Below, piece after piece: positions 45,140 through 54,587 of a stretch of DNA of 64,000 nt (its first letter is position 1; each line of letters opens with the position of its first letter). Made by a program: the position numbers and the translations under genes. The stretch lies in NCBI GenBank assembly GCA_963748205.1, contig CAVVIB010000018.1, forward strand, positions 62,001 through 126,000, given 5' to 3'. This stretch comes from JAIBJN01 sp963748205 (lineage in GTDB: Bacteria > Actinomycetota > Thermoleophilia > Gaiellales > Gaiellaceae). Below the pieces are notes generated by a model. The model did not search any database, was not told where the DNA came from, and was given only the letters and a program-made list of their open reading frames with translations.

Positions 45140-46462
45140 CTAGGCGGGAACGGTCGCCGGCTCCTCCGAGCGCGAGACCTCGAGGACGAGGTCCTCGCCG
45201 ATCGAGTCGACCCTGACCCGCTCGCCCGTCTCCAGCGGGCCGCTTTCGGTGTGGGCGCGCCAGAGCTCGCCGTGGACGAACACGGCGCCATCGGGATCCA
45301 GGCGCTGGCGAACGATGCCGGTCTCGTCGAGCAGCTCCTCGCGGCCGGTCTTCGTCGGTGCCCTGCGGGCCTGGACGATCTTCGCCACGGCCACCCCGGT
45401 GATCAGCGCCATCGTCCCGGCGACCGCCAGGGCGACCCAGATGGAGACCTGGTACTCCTCGCCCGCCGGGTCGAAGAGCAGGAGCGACCCGACCACGAAG
45501 CTGACCGCGCCCGCCAGCGCGAGCGCGCCGTGGCTCACCACGAACGCCTCCGCGACGAAGAAGGCGAGCGCGAGGATCATGAGCAGGAGCCCCGCCCAGC
45601 TGACCGGGAGCACCTGGAGCCCGAAGAGGCCGATGATGAGCGAGATCGCGCCGACCGTCCCCGGGAAGATGAGGCCCGGGTTGAGGATCTCGATCGTGAT
45701 CCCCAGCACGCCGAGCGACATGAGCAGGACGATGATGTTCGGGTCGATGAGCGTGTCCAGGATGCGCTTCCAGAGCGACATCTCGACACGCTCGACGTCT
45801 GCGCCGGCCGTGTTCAGGACGAGGTCCTTCGGCTCCGTGCGCATGCCGTCGATCTCGTTCAGAAGCGTCGGGAGGTCGGGCGCCACGACGTCGACGACGT
45901 TCTCCTCGAGCGCCTCCTGCGCTCCGAGATTGGAGGCCACGCGCACCGCGTCCTCGGCCCAGTCGCCGTTTCGGCCGTGCGTCTCGGCGAGCTCGCGCGC
46001 GTAGGCGGCCGCGTCGTTGATCACCTTGCGCCGGAGATCGGAGGGGATCTCGCCCCCGCCGACTGCGACCGGCGTCGACGAGCCGATGTTCGTGTTCGGC
46101 GCCATCGCGGCGACATCCGCGGCCAGCGTGATGAAGGCGCCCGCGGAGGCTGCGCGCGAGCCCTGCGGCGCGACGTAGACGACGACCGGGACCTCGGACT
46201 CGAGCTCCTTCTTGATGATGTCGCGCATCGCGGAGTCGAGCCCGCCAGGCGTGTCCAGCTCGATGACGACTGCGTCGAAGTTCTCGTCCTCCGCGCGCTC
46301 GATGCCGTCGATGACGTAGTCGGCCGTCACCGGGTTGATGTCGTTCGCGAGCTCGACGACGAGCACACGGGGCGCGGCGTCCTGGGCGGTTGCTCCGCCG
46401 ACAAGTAGGAGCGCCGCGGCGAGCGCGCAAATTGTGAAAGAAAATCCCCGCAAGCGCGGCAC
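45140..46462 (-). CDS. NfeD-family membrane serine protease (ClpP-like, long form)
   Basis: A 440-residue protein: signal peptide (1-26), ClpP-class protease domain with VIELDTPGGLDSAMRDIIKK and catalytic Ser in SRAASAGAFITLAADV, then four membrane helices (about 230-345) and a C-terminal OB-fold NfeD domain (GIVRQRLDPDGAVFVHGELW). Such proteases cleave the C-terminus of the partner slipin. GTG 46462; divergent from the amidase gene with 101 bp between. Confidence 0.95.
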   Translation of the reverse strand: MPRLRGFSFTICALAAALLLVGGATAQDAAPRVLVVELANDINPVTADYVIDGIERAEDENFDAVVIELDTPGGLDSAMRDIIKKELESEVPVVVYVAPQGSRAASAGAFITLAADVAAMAPNTNIGSSTPVAVGGGEIPSDLRRKVINDAAAYARELAETHGRNGDWAEDAVRVASNLGAQEALEENVVDVVAPDLPTLLNEIDGMRTEPKDLVLNTAGADVERVEMSLWKRILDTLIDPNIIVLLMSLGVLGITIEILNPGLIFPGTVGAISLIIGLFGLQVLPVSWAGLLLMILALAFFVAEAFVVSHGALALAGAVSFVVGSLLLFDPAGEEYQVSIWVALAVAGTMALITGVAVAKIVQARRAPTKTGREELLDETGIVRQRLDPDGAVFVHGELWRAHTESGPLETGERVRVDSIGEDLVLEVSRSEEPATVPA

Positions 46463-46563
46463 TTTGGCTGTAAAGATTCTATCAGGGACCTGCCGATGCC
46501 CTTGAGAACGCAGGACTCCTCTGTTTCGGTAGCGAAGGAGCCGATCGCCCAGGCATCACCCTC

Positions 46564-48744
46564 ATGAAGTTCCGTCGTACCCTCGCGCTCGTCATCGCCA
46601 CGGCCGCGCTCGCTCCGAGCACGGCGGGCGCCGCCGAGGTCCAGGTCGTGGCGCGCGACGTGCCGCTGGCCGCGCTTCAGGGGTCGGTCGCGCGGGCAGC
46701 GCCGATCGAGTTCACGATGGTCGGGACGCACTGGCAGGGCGGCGGAGAGGTCTGGTTCCGCACCGCATCCGAGGACGGGACGTGGAGCCCCTGGCGTTTG
46801 GCGCGGCCCGAGGAGGACGACCTTCCTGACGCGACGAGCGAGGAGGGGAAGGCCTCCTCGGGCTGGAACGTCGGCAACCCGTGGTGGACCGGCGCGTCGA
46901 CGTCGATCCAGTACCGCGTCTCCGGGCCGGTCACGCGGCTGCGGACGTTCTACATCTCGAGCGAGCCGGAGCCTGCGGACGCGACGCTCTCGGGCGCCGG
47001 CGCCGCGGCGACGCTGCGGCCCGACCAGCCGCCGATCGTCCGACGCCCGGGGTGGGGCGCCGACGAGACGATCGTGCGCGCTCCTCCCTCGTTCGCCGAC
47101 AGCCTCGAGCTCTCGGTCGTCCACCACACGGCCGGGACGAACAGCTACTCGGGCTCACAGTCGGCCGCGATCGTGCGCGGGATCCAGCGCTACCACGTGC
47201 TCTCCAACGGCTGGAACGACATCGGCTACAACTACCTCGTCGACAAGTACGGCCGGATCTTCGAGGGCCGAGGCGGGGGCCTGATCCAGAACGTCGTCGG
47301 CGCACACGCGCAGGGGTTCAACACCGGCAGCGTCGGCGTGGCGGTGCTGGGGACCTACGGCTCCAGCCGCATCTCCACGGCCGCGCGCAACGCCGTACAG
47401 CGCCTGCTCGCCTGGCGGCTCGATGCCGGCCACGTCGACCCGGTGTCGCTCCTCAACTTCACCTCGTACGGCAACGACCGCTTTCCCGCGGGACGCGTCG
47501 TGCGCCTGCGCGCGGTCTCGGGCCACCGCGACACCGGCTACACGAGCTGCCCGGGCACAGCGCTCTACGGCCAGCTCGGCGCGATCGCGCAGAACGTCTC
47601 GCGCATCGGCCTGCCCAAGCTCTACGACCCCAAGGTGGACGGTGCCGTGGGCGGCCCCGTCCGCTTCACCGCACGCCTCTCCTCGGCGCGCGCCTGGCTC
47701 GTGCAGGTCAAGGACTCCGGCGGTGCGGTGGTCGCGCAAGGGAGCGGCAGCGGAACGGCGGTCGACTGGACCTGGAACGCGAGCGCTGCGCCCATCCTCT
47801 CGTACACGTACGAGATCAGCGCCGGGCCCGACACGCGCCCCGCAACCGGGCCGATTCCGGGACCGCCGCCGCTCGCGATCACCGGGCTGACCGCGTCGCC
47901 GCGCATTCTGACCCCCAACGGCGACTGGAGCACCGAGCGCTCGAGCATCTCGTTCAGGCTCTCCCGCCGAGCGATCGTGGCCGTCAGGGTCGTGAACGCC
48001 TCGTCCGGCGCGCTGGCGCGGACGCTGCTCGCAAGCGCCGAGCGGCCGGCCGGGCAACGCACCGTCACCTGGGACGGGACGACCGCCTCCGGGACCGGCG
48101 TCGCCGACGGGACGTACCGCATCGTGATCTCGGCCGAGTCGGGCTCGGAGCAGATCAGCCGCTCCGTCAACATCGTGGTCGACAGGACGCTCGGCGGCTA
48201 CTCGCTCTCGCCGGCCGCGATCTCGCCCAACGGGGACGGCCAGAACGAGAGCCTCCGGATCGGGTTCCAGCTCACGCGCGCTGCGACCGTGCGCGTCGAG
48301 ATCCGCAGGGCCAACAAGACGATCAGGACCGTGCTCACGGGCTCACTGGCTACCGGCGCGTACGCGGCGTCGTGGGACGGACGTGTCCAGGGCGGCGTCC
48401 GCGCCGCCGACGGGCCGGTGACGGCCGTCGTGCTCGCCACGACGTCGTTCGGCACGCGCTCGCTGGCACAGATCGCCCGGGTCGACGTCACGCGGCCCGT
48501 CCTCAGGTTCCTGTCGATGCGCAACGTCAGCGGCGTGAACCGGCTGAACTTCAACTCGAGCGAGGCCGTTCACCTGAAGATCTGGTACGGGACGAGCCGT
48601 TGGGACGACGGCGACATGGTCGAGGTCGACAAGCCCGCCGGGACGAAGGCGCACTGGCGGCGCGTCACGGCCAATGTCGTCCGCATGCTGGCGACCGACG
48701 CCGCCGGGAATCGCAGCCGCCTGGTCTTCGGCCGGACCGGCTAG
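46564..48744 (+). CDS. Secreted N-acetylmuramoyl-L-alanine amidase (PGRP) with FlgD-like domains
   Basis: Signal peptide (1-23, MKFRRTLALVIATAALAPST), an N-terminal beta domain (25-150), then an amidase_2/PGRP domain with zinc ligands in LSVVHHTAGTNSYS, the GYNYLVDKYGRIFEGRGGGL core and VSGHRDTGYTSCPG. Two FlgD/Ig-like repeats follow: each has an ISPNGDG-type start and a WDGTTASGTGVADGTYRI or WDGRVQGGVRAADGPV loop. A final domain of about 70 residues ends the protein. Likely cleaves peptidoglycan outside the membrane. Confidence 0.93.
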   Translation: MKFRRTLALVIATAALAPSTAGAAEVQVVARDVPLAALQGSVARAAPIEFTMVGTHWQGGGEVWFRTASEDGTWSPWRLARPEEDDLPDATSEEGKASSGWNVGNPWWTGASTSIQYRVSGPVTRLRTFYISSEPEPADATLSGAGAAATLRPDQPPIVRRPGWGADETIVRAPPSFADSLELSVVHHTAGTNSYSGSQSAAIVRGIQRYHVLSNGWNDIGYNYLVDKYGRIFEGRGGGLIQNVVGAHAQGFNTGSVGVAVLGTYGSSRISTAARNAVQRLLAWRLDAGHVDPVSLLNFTSYGNDRFPAGRVVRLRAVSGHRDTGYTSCPGTALYGQLGAIAQNVSRIGLPKLYDPKVDGAVGGPVRFTARLSSARAWLVQVKDSGGAVVAQGSGSGTAVDWTWNASAAPILSYTYEISAGPDTRPATGPIPGPPPLAITGLTASPRILTPNGDWSTERSSISFRLSRRAIVAVRVVNASSGALARTLLASAERPAGQRTVTWDGTTASGTGVADGTYRIVISAESGSEQISRSVNIVVDRTLGGYSLSPAAISPNGDGQNESLRIGFQLTRAATVRVEIRRANKTIRTVLTGSLATGAYAASWDGRVQGGVRAADGPVTAVVLATTSFGTRSLAQIARVDVTRPVLRFLSMRNVSGVNRLNFNSSEAVHLKIWYGTSRWDDGDMVEVDKPAGTKAHWRRVTANVVRMLATDAAGNRSRLVFGRTG

Positions 48745-49484
48745 CGCTCGAAGAGAACTTCGCCGCTCTCCACGACGCGCCGCTCGTGGTCGACCTCGAC
48801 CTCGAGCCTGCCGCTGCGGTCGATGGCGACGCCCACCGCGCTCTCTCCGTCGACGAGCAGCCGCCGGCCGCGCAGGAAGTCCCTCGCGCCGAGCCCGTCG
48901 TAGATCGCGTCGAGCCCGCCTTCGCGCCAGAGGTCGTACGCGCGCTCGAGCCGTAGGAGCAGGTCGGCGAGGATCGGGGCCCGTTCGCGGCGCACGCCGT
49001 CCGTCGTCAGGAGCGAGCCGGCCGCGATCGTCGTGTCCTCCGGGATCTCGCCGCGGGTCTGGTTGATGTTCAGGCCCATGCCCAGGACAACGCGGCGCTC
49101 GGAAGCCTCCGCCAGCACGCCGGCGATCTTGCGCCGGTTGACGAGGACGTCGTTGGGCCACTTGATCTGGGCGGCCAAGCCGGTTGCGGCCTCCACGGTC
49201 TCGGCCACGGCCAGCCCTCCGACGAGCGAGAGCTCGGGGATGCTTCGCTCGACGGGCGGCTCGAGAACGACCGAGCAGAGCACGGCCGTCCCGGGCGGAG
49301 CGCTCCAGGTGCGGCCGAGGCGCCCGCGCCCGCCGGTCTGGACGTCGCAGACCGCGGCTGCTCCCTCGGGCTGGGAGTCGAGGACGCGTTGGGTCGACTC
49401 GCAGGCGTCCTCGTAGAGGTAGGGGCGGCCGAAACGGCCTGAGAGCAGGGGCTCGACCGTCTCTGGGGTCAGCGCGTCGGCCAT
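48741..49484 (-). CDS. birA: Biotin--[acetyl-CoA-carboxylase] ligase
   Basis: Class I (non-DNA-binding) biotin protein ligase of 247 residues. VQTGGRGRLGRTWSAPPG (biotinyl-AMP loop), IKWPNDVLVNRRKIAGVLAE and VLGMGLNINQTRGEIPED are present, plus a C-terminal SH3-like domain (VGVAIDRSGRLEVEVDHERR). No N-terminal repressor domain. Start ATG 49484 (MADALTPETVEPL). Activates the biotin carrier of acetyl-CoA carboxylase, whose other subunits accD-accA are 7 kb away. Shares CTAG with the convergent amidase stop. Confidence 0.94.
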   Translation of the reverse strand: MADALTPETVEPLLSGRFGRPYLYEDACESTQRVLDSQPEGAAAVCDVQTGGRGRLGRTWSAPPGTAVLCSVVLEPPVERSIPELSLVGGLAVAETVEAATGLAAQIKWPNDVLVNRRKIAGVLAEASERRVVLGMGLNINQTRGEIPEDTTIAAGSLLTTDGVRRERAPILADLLLRLERAYDLWREGGLDAIYDGLGARDFLRGRRLLVDGESAVGVAIDRSGRLEVEVDHERRVVESGEVLFER

Positions 49485-49509
49485 CGGCGGAACTAGACTA
49501 ACCAGCGCC

Positions 49510-50127
49510 GTGCAACCAGCCGCCACGCCAGTGCGTCAGACCGAACGTGAGCCGTCATACGGGCGGTCTCTCGCATACCGGAAACTCAGCGACGTGGACC
49601 TCGTCAGCAAGGCTCGGAACGGCGACGGATGGGCGCTCGACACGCTCGTCGAGCGTCACTCGCCGCGCGTGAACCGGCTTGCGACGCAGCTCATGGGCGA
49701 CCTCGAGGAAGCACGGGACGCCGCCCAGGAGTCGCTCGTCAAGCTCTGCACGCGTCTGCGCCAGTTCCGCGGCGAGGCCCAGTTCACGACCTGGCTCCAC
49801 CGCATCGTCGTGAACACGTGCCGCGATCGCCTCGCGCGCCAGCGCATCCGCCAGACCGAGCCGCTCTCGCTCGACGACGAGCCTGCGGGCGAGGACAGCG
49901 ATCCCTCGCGCGCCGCGCTCCTCGCCGACAAGCGGCGGGAGCTCATGGCCGCGCTCGCGCGCCTCACGCCGAACCAGCGCGCCGCCGTGGTGCTGCGCGA
50001 CGTCTTCGGCCTCACGTACGAGGAGATCTCGCGCGTCGCCCGCATGCCGGTCGGCACTGCGAAGTGCTACGTGCACCGGGCCCGCGCCCGGATGCGCGCG
50101 CGGCTGGAAGAGACGGCGAGCGGATGA
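49510..50127 (+). CDS. ECF-type RNA polymerase sigma factor
   Basis: A 205-residue sigma factor. Region 2: VSKARNGDGWALDTLVERHS to AQFTTWLHRIVVNTCRDRLA. Region 4: ALARLTPNQRAAVVLRDVFG and LTYEEISRVARMPVGTAKCY. GTG 49510; no anti-sigma gene follows. It lies 10 bp before fabZ, so it may be co-transcribed with fatty-acid genes; whether it controls them is unknown. Confidence 0.92.
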   Translation: MQPAATPVRQTEREPSYGRSLAYRKLSDVDLVSKARNGDGWALDTLVERHSPRVNRLATQLMGDLEEARDAAQESLVKLCTRLRQFRGEAQFTTWLHRIVVNTCRDRLARQRIRQTEPLSLDDEPAGEDSDPSRAALLADKRRELMAALARLTPNQRAAVVLRDVFGLTYEEISRVARMPVGTAKCYVHRARARMRARLEETASG

Positions 50128-50137
50128 GCCACCCTCG

Positions 50138-50587
50138 GTGAGCTACACGCCACCGCTCGGCCGGCGGGAGATCGAGCAGATCCTCCCGCACCGCGACCCC
50201 TTCCTGCTGCTCGACGAGGTGATCGAGCTCGAGCCCGGGGTGCGCGTCGTCGCACGCAAGCTCGTCCGCGAGGACGAGTGGTACCTCGCGGGGCACTTCC
50301 CCGGACGGCCGATCATGCCGGGCGTCCTCATGGTCGAGGCCATGGCGCAGACGGGCGCTGTCGCGGTCCTCTCCGACGAGGAGAATCGCGGCAAGCTCGC
50401 GCTCTTCGCCGGCATCGACGACGTGCGCTTCAAGCGCATCGTCGTGCCCGGAGACGAGCTCGAGCTGACGTGTGAGTTGGAGCGCGTTCGCGGGCCCGTG
50501 GGCCGCGGGAAGGCCACGGCCACCGTGGGCGGGAAGCTCGCCGTGCGGGGGACGCTCACGTTCGCCGTCACCGAGGGCGACGAATGA
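50138..50587 (+). CDS. fabZ: 3-hydroxyacyl-ACP dehydratase FabZ
   Basis: Hot-dog-fold dehydratase of 149 residues with catalytic His in ILPHRDPFLLLDEVIELEPG and Glu in PGRPIMPGVLMVEAMAQTGA. GTG 50138 (VSYTPPLGRREIEQ). Its TGA overlaps the fabH ATG. Acts on beta-hydroxyacyl-ACP in type II fatty-acid elongation. Confidence 0.95.
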   Translation: MSYTPPLGRREIEQILPHRDPFLLLDEVIELEPGVRVVARKLVREDEWYLAGHFPGRPIMPGVLMVEAMAQTGAVAVLSDEENRGKLALFAGIDDVRFKRIVVPGDELELTCELERVRGPVGRGKATATVGGKLAVRGTLTFAVTEGDE

Positions 50588-51603
50588 TCGGGAACGTCTC
50601 CGGCAACGGGATCGCGGTCGGCATCACCGGCGTCGGCTCCTACCTCCCCGAGAAGGTGCTGACGAACGCCGACCTCGAGGCGATGGTCGACACGTCGGAC
50701 GAGTGGATCACGAGCCGGACGGGGATCAAGGAGCGGCGCATCGCCGCGTCGAGCCAGGCGGCGAGCGACCTGGCGCTCCCGGCGGCGCGCCAGGCGCTCG
50801 AGCATGCCGGCGTCGAGCCCGAGGACCTCGACCTCGTCGTCGTTGCCACGGCCACGCCGGACATGCTCTTTCCGGCGACCGGCGCGCTCGTCGCGGACGA
50901 GCTCGGCGCGAAGAAGGCGGCCGCCTTCGACCTCCTCGCCGGCTGCACCGGCTTCGTCTACGCGCTCTCGCAGGCGTATGGGATGGTGGCGACGGGGCTC
51001 TCGAAGAAGGCCCTGATCGTGGGCAGCGAGGTGCTCTCGAAGATCACGAACTGGCAGGACCGCTCGACCTGCATCCTCTTTGGCGACGGCGCGGGCGCCG
51101 CGGTGCTCCAGCCGGTGGAGTCCGGCGGGATCGCCGGGTTCGAGCTGGGCGCCGACGGCGCGGGCGGGCCGGATCTCTGCGTCCCGGCGGGCGGCTCGCG
51201 CCGGCCGATCTCGGCAGAGGCGCTCGAGGAGGAGGCCCAGTTCATCAAGATGAACGGGGCAGAGGTTTTCCGCTTCGCAACGCGGGTGATGGTCACGTCG
51301 GCCGAGGAGCTGCTGGCCGAATGCGGCGCGACGGTCGGGGACGTCGACCTCTACGTGCCCCATCAGGCGAACAAGCGCATCGTCGACCACGCGGTCAAGA
51401 ACCTCGGCCTCGATCCGCAGAAGGTGCTGATGAACATCGACAGGTACGGAAACACCTCCTCGGCCTCCATCCCCATCTGCCTTGCCGAGGCGCAGGAGCA
51501 GGGGCGGCTGGAGGAGGGGACGCGGGTGCTCGTAAGTGCTGTTGGAGCCGGCCTCACCTGGGGCTCGGTTTACATGACCTGGACGTCGAGGGACGGACGG
51601 TAG
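50584..51603 (+). CDS. fabH: Beta-ketoacyl-ACP synthase III
   Basis: Condenses acetyl-CoA (or a branched starter) with malonyl-ACP. Catalytic Cys121 in FDLLAGCTGFVYAL, His in YVPHQANKRIVDHAV and Asn in RYGNTSSASIPICL form the triad; the N-terminal DTSDEWITSRTGIKERRIA is typical. 339 residues. Starter specificity cannot be read from the sequence. Confidence 0.96.
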   Translation: MIGNVSGNGIAVGITGVGSYLPEKVLTNADLEAMVDTSDEWITSRTGIKERRIAASSQAASDLALPAARQALEHAGVEPEDLDLVVVATATPDMLFPATGALVADELGAKKAAAFDLLAGCTGFVYALSQAYGMVATGLSKKALIVGSEVLSKITNWQDRSTCILFGDGAGAAVLQPVESGGIAGFELGADGAGGPDLCVPAGGSRRPISAEALEEEAQFIKMNGAEVFRFATRVMVTSAEELLAECGATVGDVDLYVPHQANKRIVDHAVKNLGLDPQKVLMNIDRYGNTSSASIPICLAEAQEQGRLEEGTRVLVSAVGAGLTWGSVYMTWTSRDGR

Positions 51604-51611
51604 GAGGAGCC

Positions 51612-52535
51612 ATGAAGATCGCATTCTGCTTTCCGGGCCAGGGCTCGCAGGCGGTGGGGATGGGCAGCGCCATCGCCGGCCAGTTCCCGGCGGCGCGTGC
51701 CGTGTACGACGAGGCCTCCGAGGCCGTGGGCTTCGACGTGGCGAGGCTCTGCTTCGAGGGATCGGAGGCGGAGCTCACGCGCACCGAGCTCCAGCAGCCG
51801 GCACTCGTGGCCACGTCTATCGCATGCCTGCGTGCGGTGGAGACGCTGGGGATCCGCCCGCACTACGTAGTCGGCCACTCCGTGGGGGAGTACTCCGCCC
51901 TGGCCGCCGCCGGCTCCATCCACGCCGGCGAGGCGGTCGCGCTCGTGCGCGAGCGCGGCGAGGCCATGGCCGAAGCGGCTCGTGAGACGCCCGGCGCGAT
52001 GGCCGCGATCCTCGGGCTCGAGGACGCGATCGTCGAGGAGCTCTGCAGCGAGATCGAGGGCGTGTGGCCGGCGAACTACAACTGCCCGGGCCAGGTCGTC
52101 GTCTCGGGCGAGAACGAGGCGGTCGACAAGCTGATCGCCGAGGCGACGGAACGCGGCGCGCGCAAGGCCGTGAAGCTTCGCGTCAGCGGCGGCTTCCACA
52201 GCCCGCTCGTGGCGAGAGCCGCGGAGCGGCTCCGCCCGGCGCTCGCCAAGGTGCCCTGGCGCGATCCGGGCACGCCGTACATGTCCACCGTGTCGGCGCG
52301 CATCGAGGACGCCCACCGCATCGCCGGCCTGCTCGCCGAGCAGCTGACTGCGCCCGTGCGCTTCACCCAGGCCGTGCGCGGGCTGGTGAAGGACGGCGTC
52401 GAGACCTTCGTCGAGATCGGCCCGGGCCAGGTGCTCGGCGGGCTCCTGAAGCGCTGCGATCGCTCGCTGCGGACGATCTCGGTCGGCGATCCCGAGTCCC
52501 TGCGCAAGCTCGACGAGACGCTCTCGGCCGCATGA
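51612..52535 (+). CDS. fabD: Malonyl-CoA:ACP transacylase
   Basis: Loads malonyl groups on ACP. FCFPGQGSQAVGMG, catalytic Ser90 in VVGHSVGEYSALAAAG, the Gln of LQQPALVAT and His in RVSGGFHSPLVARAA are visible in 307 residues. ATG 51612 is preceded by a strong GGAGGAG. Followed, after 49 bp containing an inverted repeat, by fabG. Confidence 0.96.
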   Translation: MKIAFCFPGQGSQAVGMGSAIAGQFPAARAVYDEASEAVGFDVARLCFEGSEAELTRTELQQPALVATSIACLRAVETLGIRPHYVVGHSVGEYSALAAAGSIHAGEAVALVRERGEAMAEAARETPGAMAAILGLEDAIVEELCSEIEGVWPANYNCPGQVVVSGENEAVDKLIAEATERGARKAVKLRVSGGFHSPLVARAAERLRPALAKVPWRDPGTPYMSTVSARIEDAHRIAGLLAEQLTAPVRFTQAVRGLVKDGVETFVEIGPGQVLGGLLKRCDRSLRTISVGDPESLRKLDETLSAA

Positions 52536-52564
52536 GCGCCGTTCGCCTCCGGCTCGCTCCCCTC

Positions 52565-52590
52565 GCTCATAGGCCGGTCGGCCTATGAGC
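52565..52590 (+). promoter_or_regulatory. Perfect 12-bp inverted repeat enclosing the fabG start codon
   Basis: GCTCATAGGCCG (52565-52576), two bases GT, CGGCCTATGAGC (52579-52590). The fabG ATG (52585-52587) is inside the right arm and no ribosome-binding site precedes it outside the structure. In RNA this would be a stable hairpin hiding the start; in DNA it could be an operator. Confidence 0.7.
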
Positions 52591-53325
52591 GGCTACGCCT
52601 CGCTCGAGGGCAAGGTCGCGCTCGTCACCGGGGGCTCCCGCGGCATCGGCGCCGCCATCTCACGGGAGCTGGGCAGCGCCGGCGCCCGCGTGGCCGTCAA
52701 CTACCGCTCCGGCAAGGACGCGGCCGAGGAGATCGCCTCCGAGATCGGCGGCCTCGCCCTCGGCGCGAACGTGGGCGACCCCGAAGAGGCGAAGGATCTC
52801 ATCGAGCGCGTCGAGTCCGAGCTCGGCGACGTCGACGTGCTCGTCAACAACGCCGGCATCACGCGCGACACCCTCATCGCCCGCATGAGCGACGAGGACT
52901 GGGAGGAGGTCATCGAGACCAACCTGCGCGGGACGTTCAACACGTGCCGCGCGGTGGCGAGGAAGATGCTGCGCCGCCGCTCCGGGGCGATCGTGAACCT
53001 GACGAGCGTCGTCGGCATCCACGGCAACCCCGGTCAGGCGAACTACGCCGCCTCCAAGGCGGGGATCATCGGCCTCACGAAGGCGCTCGCGCGCGAGCTC
53101 GGCTCCCGTGGCGTGCGCGTCAACGCCGTCGCGCCCGGCTACATCGCCACCGAGCTGACCGGCGTCCTCTCCGAGGAGATCCGCGGGGCGATCCTCGGGA
53201 ACACGCCCATGGGCAGGCTCGGCGATCCGGAGGACGTCGCCGCTGCGGTACGCTTTCTCTGCTCTGACGAGGCCGCGTTCATCACGGGCGATGTGCTGCT
53301 CGTCGACGGCGGACTGGGGATGTAA
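52585..53325 (+). CDS. fabG: 3-oxoacyl-ACP reductase FabG
   Basis: Short-chain dehydrogenase of 246 residues: VALVTGGSRGIGAAISRELG (NADP-binding), VLVNNAGITRDTLIARMSDE, catalytic Ser in IVNLTSVVGIHG and YAASKAGIIGLTKALARELG with the Tyr-Lys pair. C-terminal FITGDVLLVDGGLGM is standard. The ATG is buried in an inverted repeat. Directly followed by fabF with no acpP in between, unlike the common fabG-acpP-fabF order. Confidence 0.96.
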   Translation: MSGYASLEGKVALVTGGSRGIGAAISRELGSAGARVAVNYRSGKDAAEEIASEIGGLALGANVGDPEEAKDLIERVESELGDVDVLVNNAGITRDTLIARMSDEDWEEVIETNLRGTFNTCRAVARKMLRRRSGAIVNLTSVVGIHGNPGQANYAASKAGIIGLTKALARELGSRGVRVNAVAPGYIATELTGVLSEEIRGAILGNTPMGRLGDPEDVAAAVRFLCSDEAAFITGDVLLVDGGLGM

Positions 53326-54580
53326 GTGGCTTCGGAGAACGGACGCAGGGTCGTCATCACAGGCATGGGGGCGGTCACGCCCCTCGGCAACGACGCCGAG
53401 ACCTTCTGGGAGAACCTGACCGCCGGAAAGAGCGGCGCCGCCCCGATCACGGCCTTCGACCCCTCCGAGTTCGCCGTCCACTTCGCCTGCGAGCTGAAGG
53501 GCTTCGAGCCGACGAAGTGGATCGAGCACCGCAAGGCGCGCCGGATGGACCGCTTCGCCCAGATGGTCATCGCCGCCGCCCGGATGGCCGAGCAGGACTC
53601 GGGCATCGACATCGAGGGCGAGACGGAGCGCACGGGCGTGTCCGTCGCCACCGGGATCGGCGGCCTGCAGAGCTTCCAGAACTGCTACGACCAGCTGCTC
53701 GAGCGCGGGCCCGACCGGATCAATCCGCTTGCGATCACGGCGATCATCCCCAACATGGGCGCCGCCTGGGTCTCGATGGAGCTCGGCGCGCGCGGCCCGC
53801 TCACCTCCGAGTGCACGGCCTGCGCCGCCTCCAACATGGCCATCGGGGACGCGATGGATGCGATCCGCCTCAATCGGGCCGACGTGATGCTCGCCGGCGG
53901 GACCGAGGCCGGGATCACAAAGGTCGGCATCGGCGGCTTCTCCGCCATGCGCGCGCTCTCGCGCCGCAACGACGATCCTGCCGCCGCCAGCCGTCCGTTC
54001 GACGCCGAGCGTGACGGGTTCGTCATGGGCGAGGCGGCCGGCGATCGTCGTGCTCGAGGAGCTCGAGCATGCGAGGAAGCGCGACGCGAAGATCTACGCC
54101 GAGCTCGTCGGCTACGGCCTCTCCTCGGACGCGCAACACATCACGGAGCCCGACCCGACGGGCAGGCACCCGGCACGGGCGATGCAGATGGCGATCGACG
54201 ACGCGGGCATCAACACCGACCAGATCGACTACATCAACGCGCACGGAACGTCGACGCCGCTCGGCGACTCGGCCGAGACGCGGGTGATCAAGGTCGCGCT
54301 CGGCGAGGAGAAGGCGCGCAAGACGCCCATCTCGTCCACGAAGGGCGCGACCGGGCACTGCCTGGGGGCCTCCGGTGCGATCGAGGCGATCATCAGCACG
54401 CTGGCCGTCCAGCGCGACGTCGTCCCGCCGACGATCAACCAGGAGGTCGCCGACCCGGAGTGCGATCTCGACTACATCCCGAACGAGTCACGAGAGTGGA
54501 AGACCGACTTCGCGCTCTCGAACAACTTCGGGTTCGGCGGGCACAACGCCTGCCTCGTGATCACGAAGTTCGACGGCTAG
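53326..54580 (+). CDS. fabF: Beta-ketoacyl-ACP synthase II (frameshift near 54040)
   Basis: Elongating ketosynthase: RRVVITGMGAVTPLGNDAET, catalytic Cys in TSECTACAASNMAIGDAM, then, in another frame, IVVLEELEHARKRDAKIYAE, NAHGTSTPLGDSAETRVIK and KGATGHCLGASGAIEAI with the two His, and FALSNNFGFGGHNACLV. The frames meet in GEAA/AIVVLEE where one base near 54036-54042 is surplus. Restored length about 417 residues. GTG 53326 follows the fabG TAA without a gap. Confidence 0.94.
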
Positions 54581-54587
54581 GACACGA

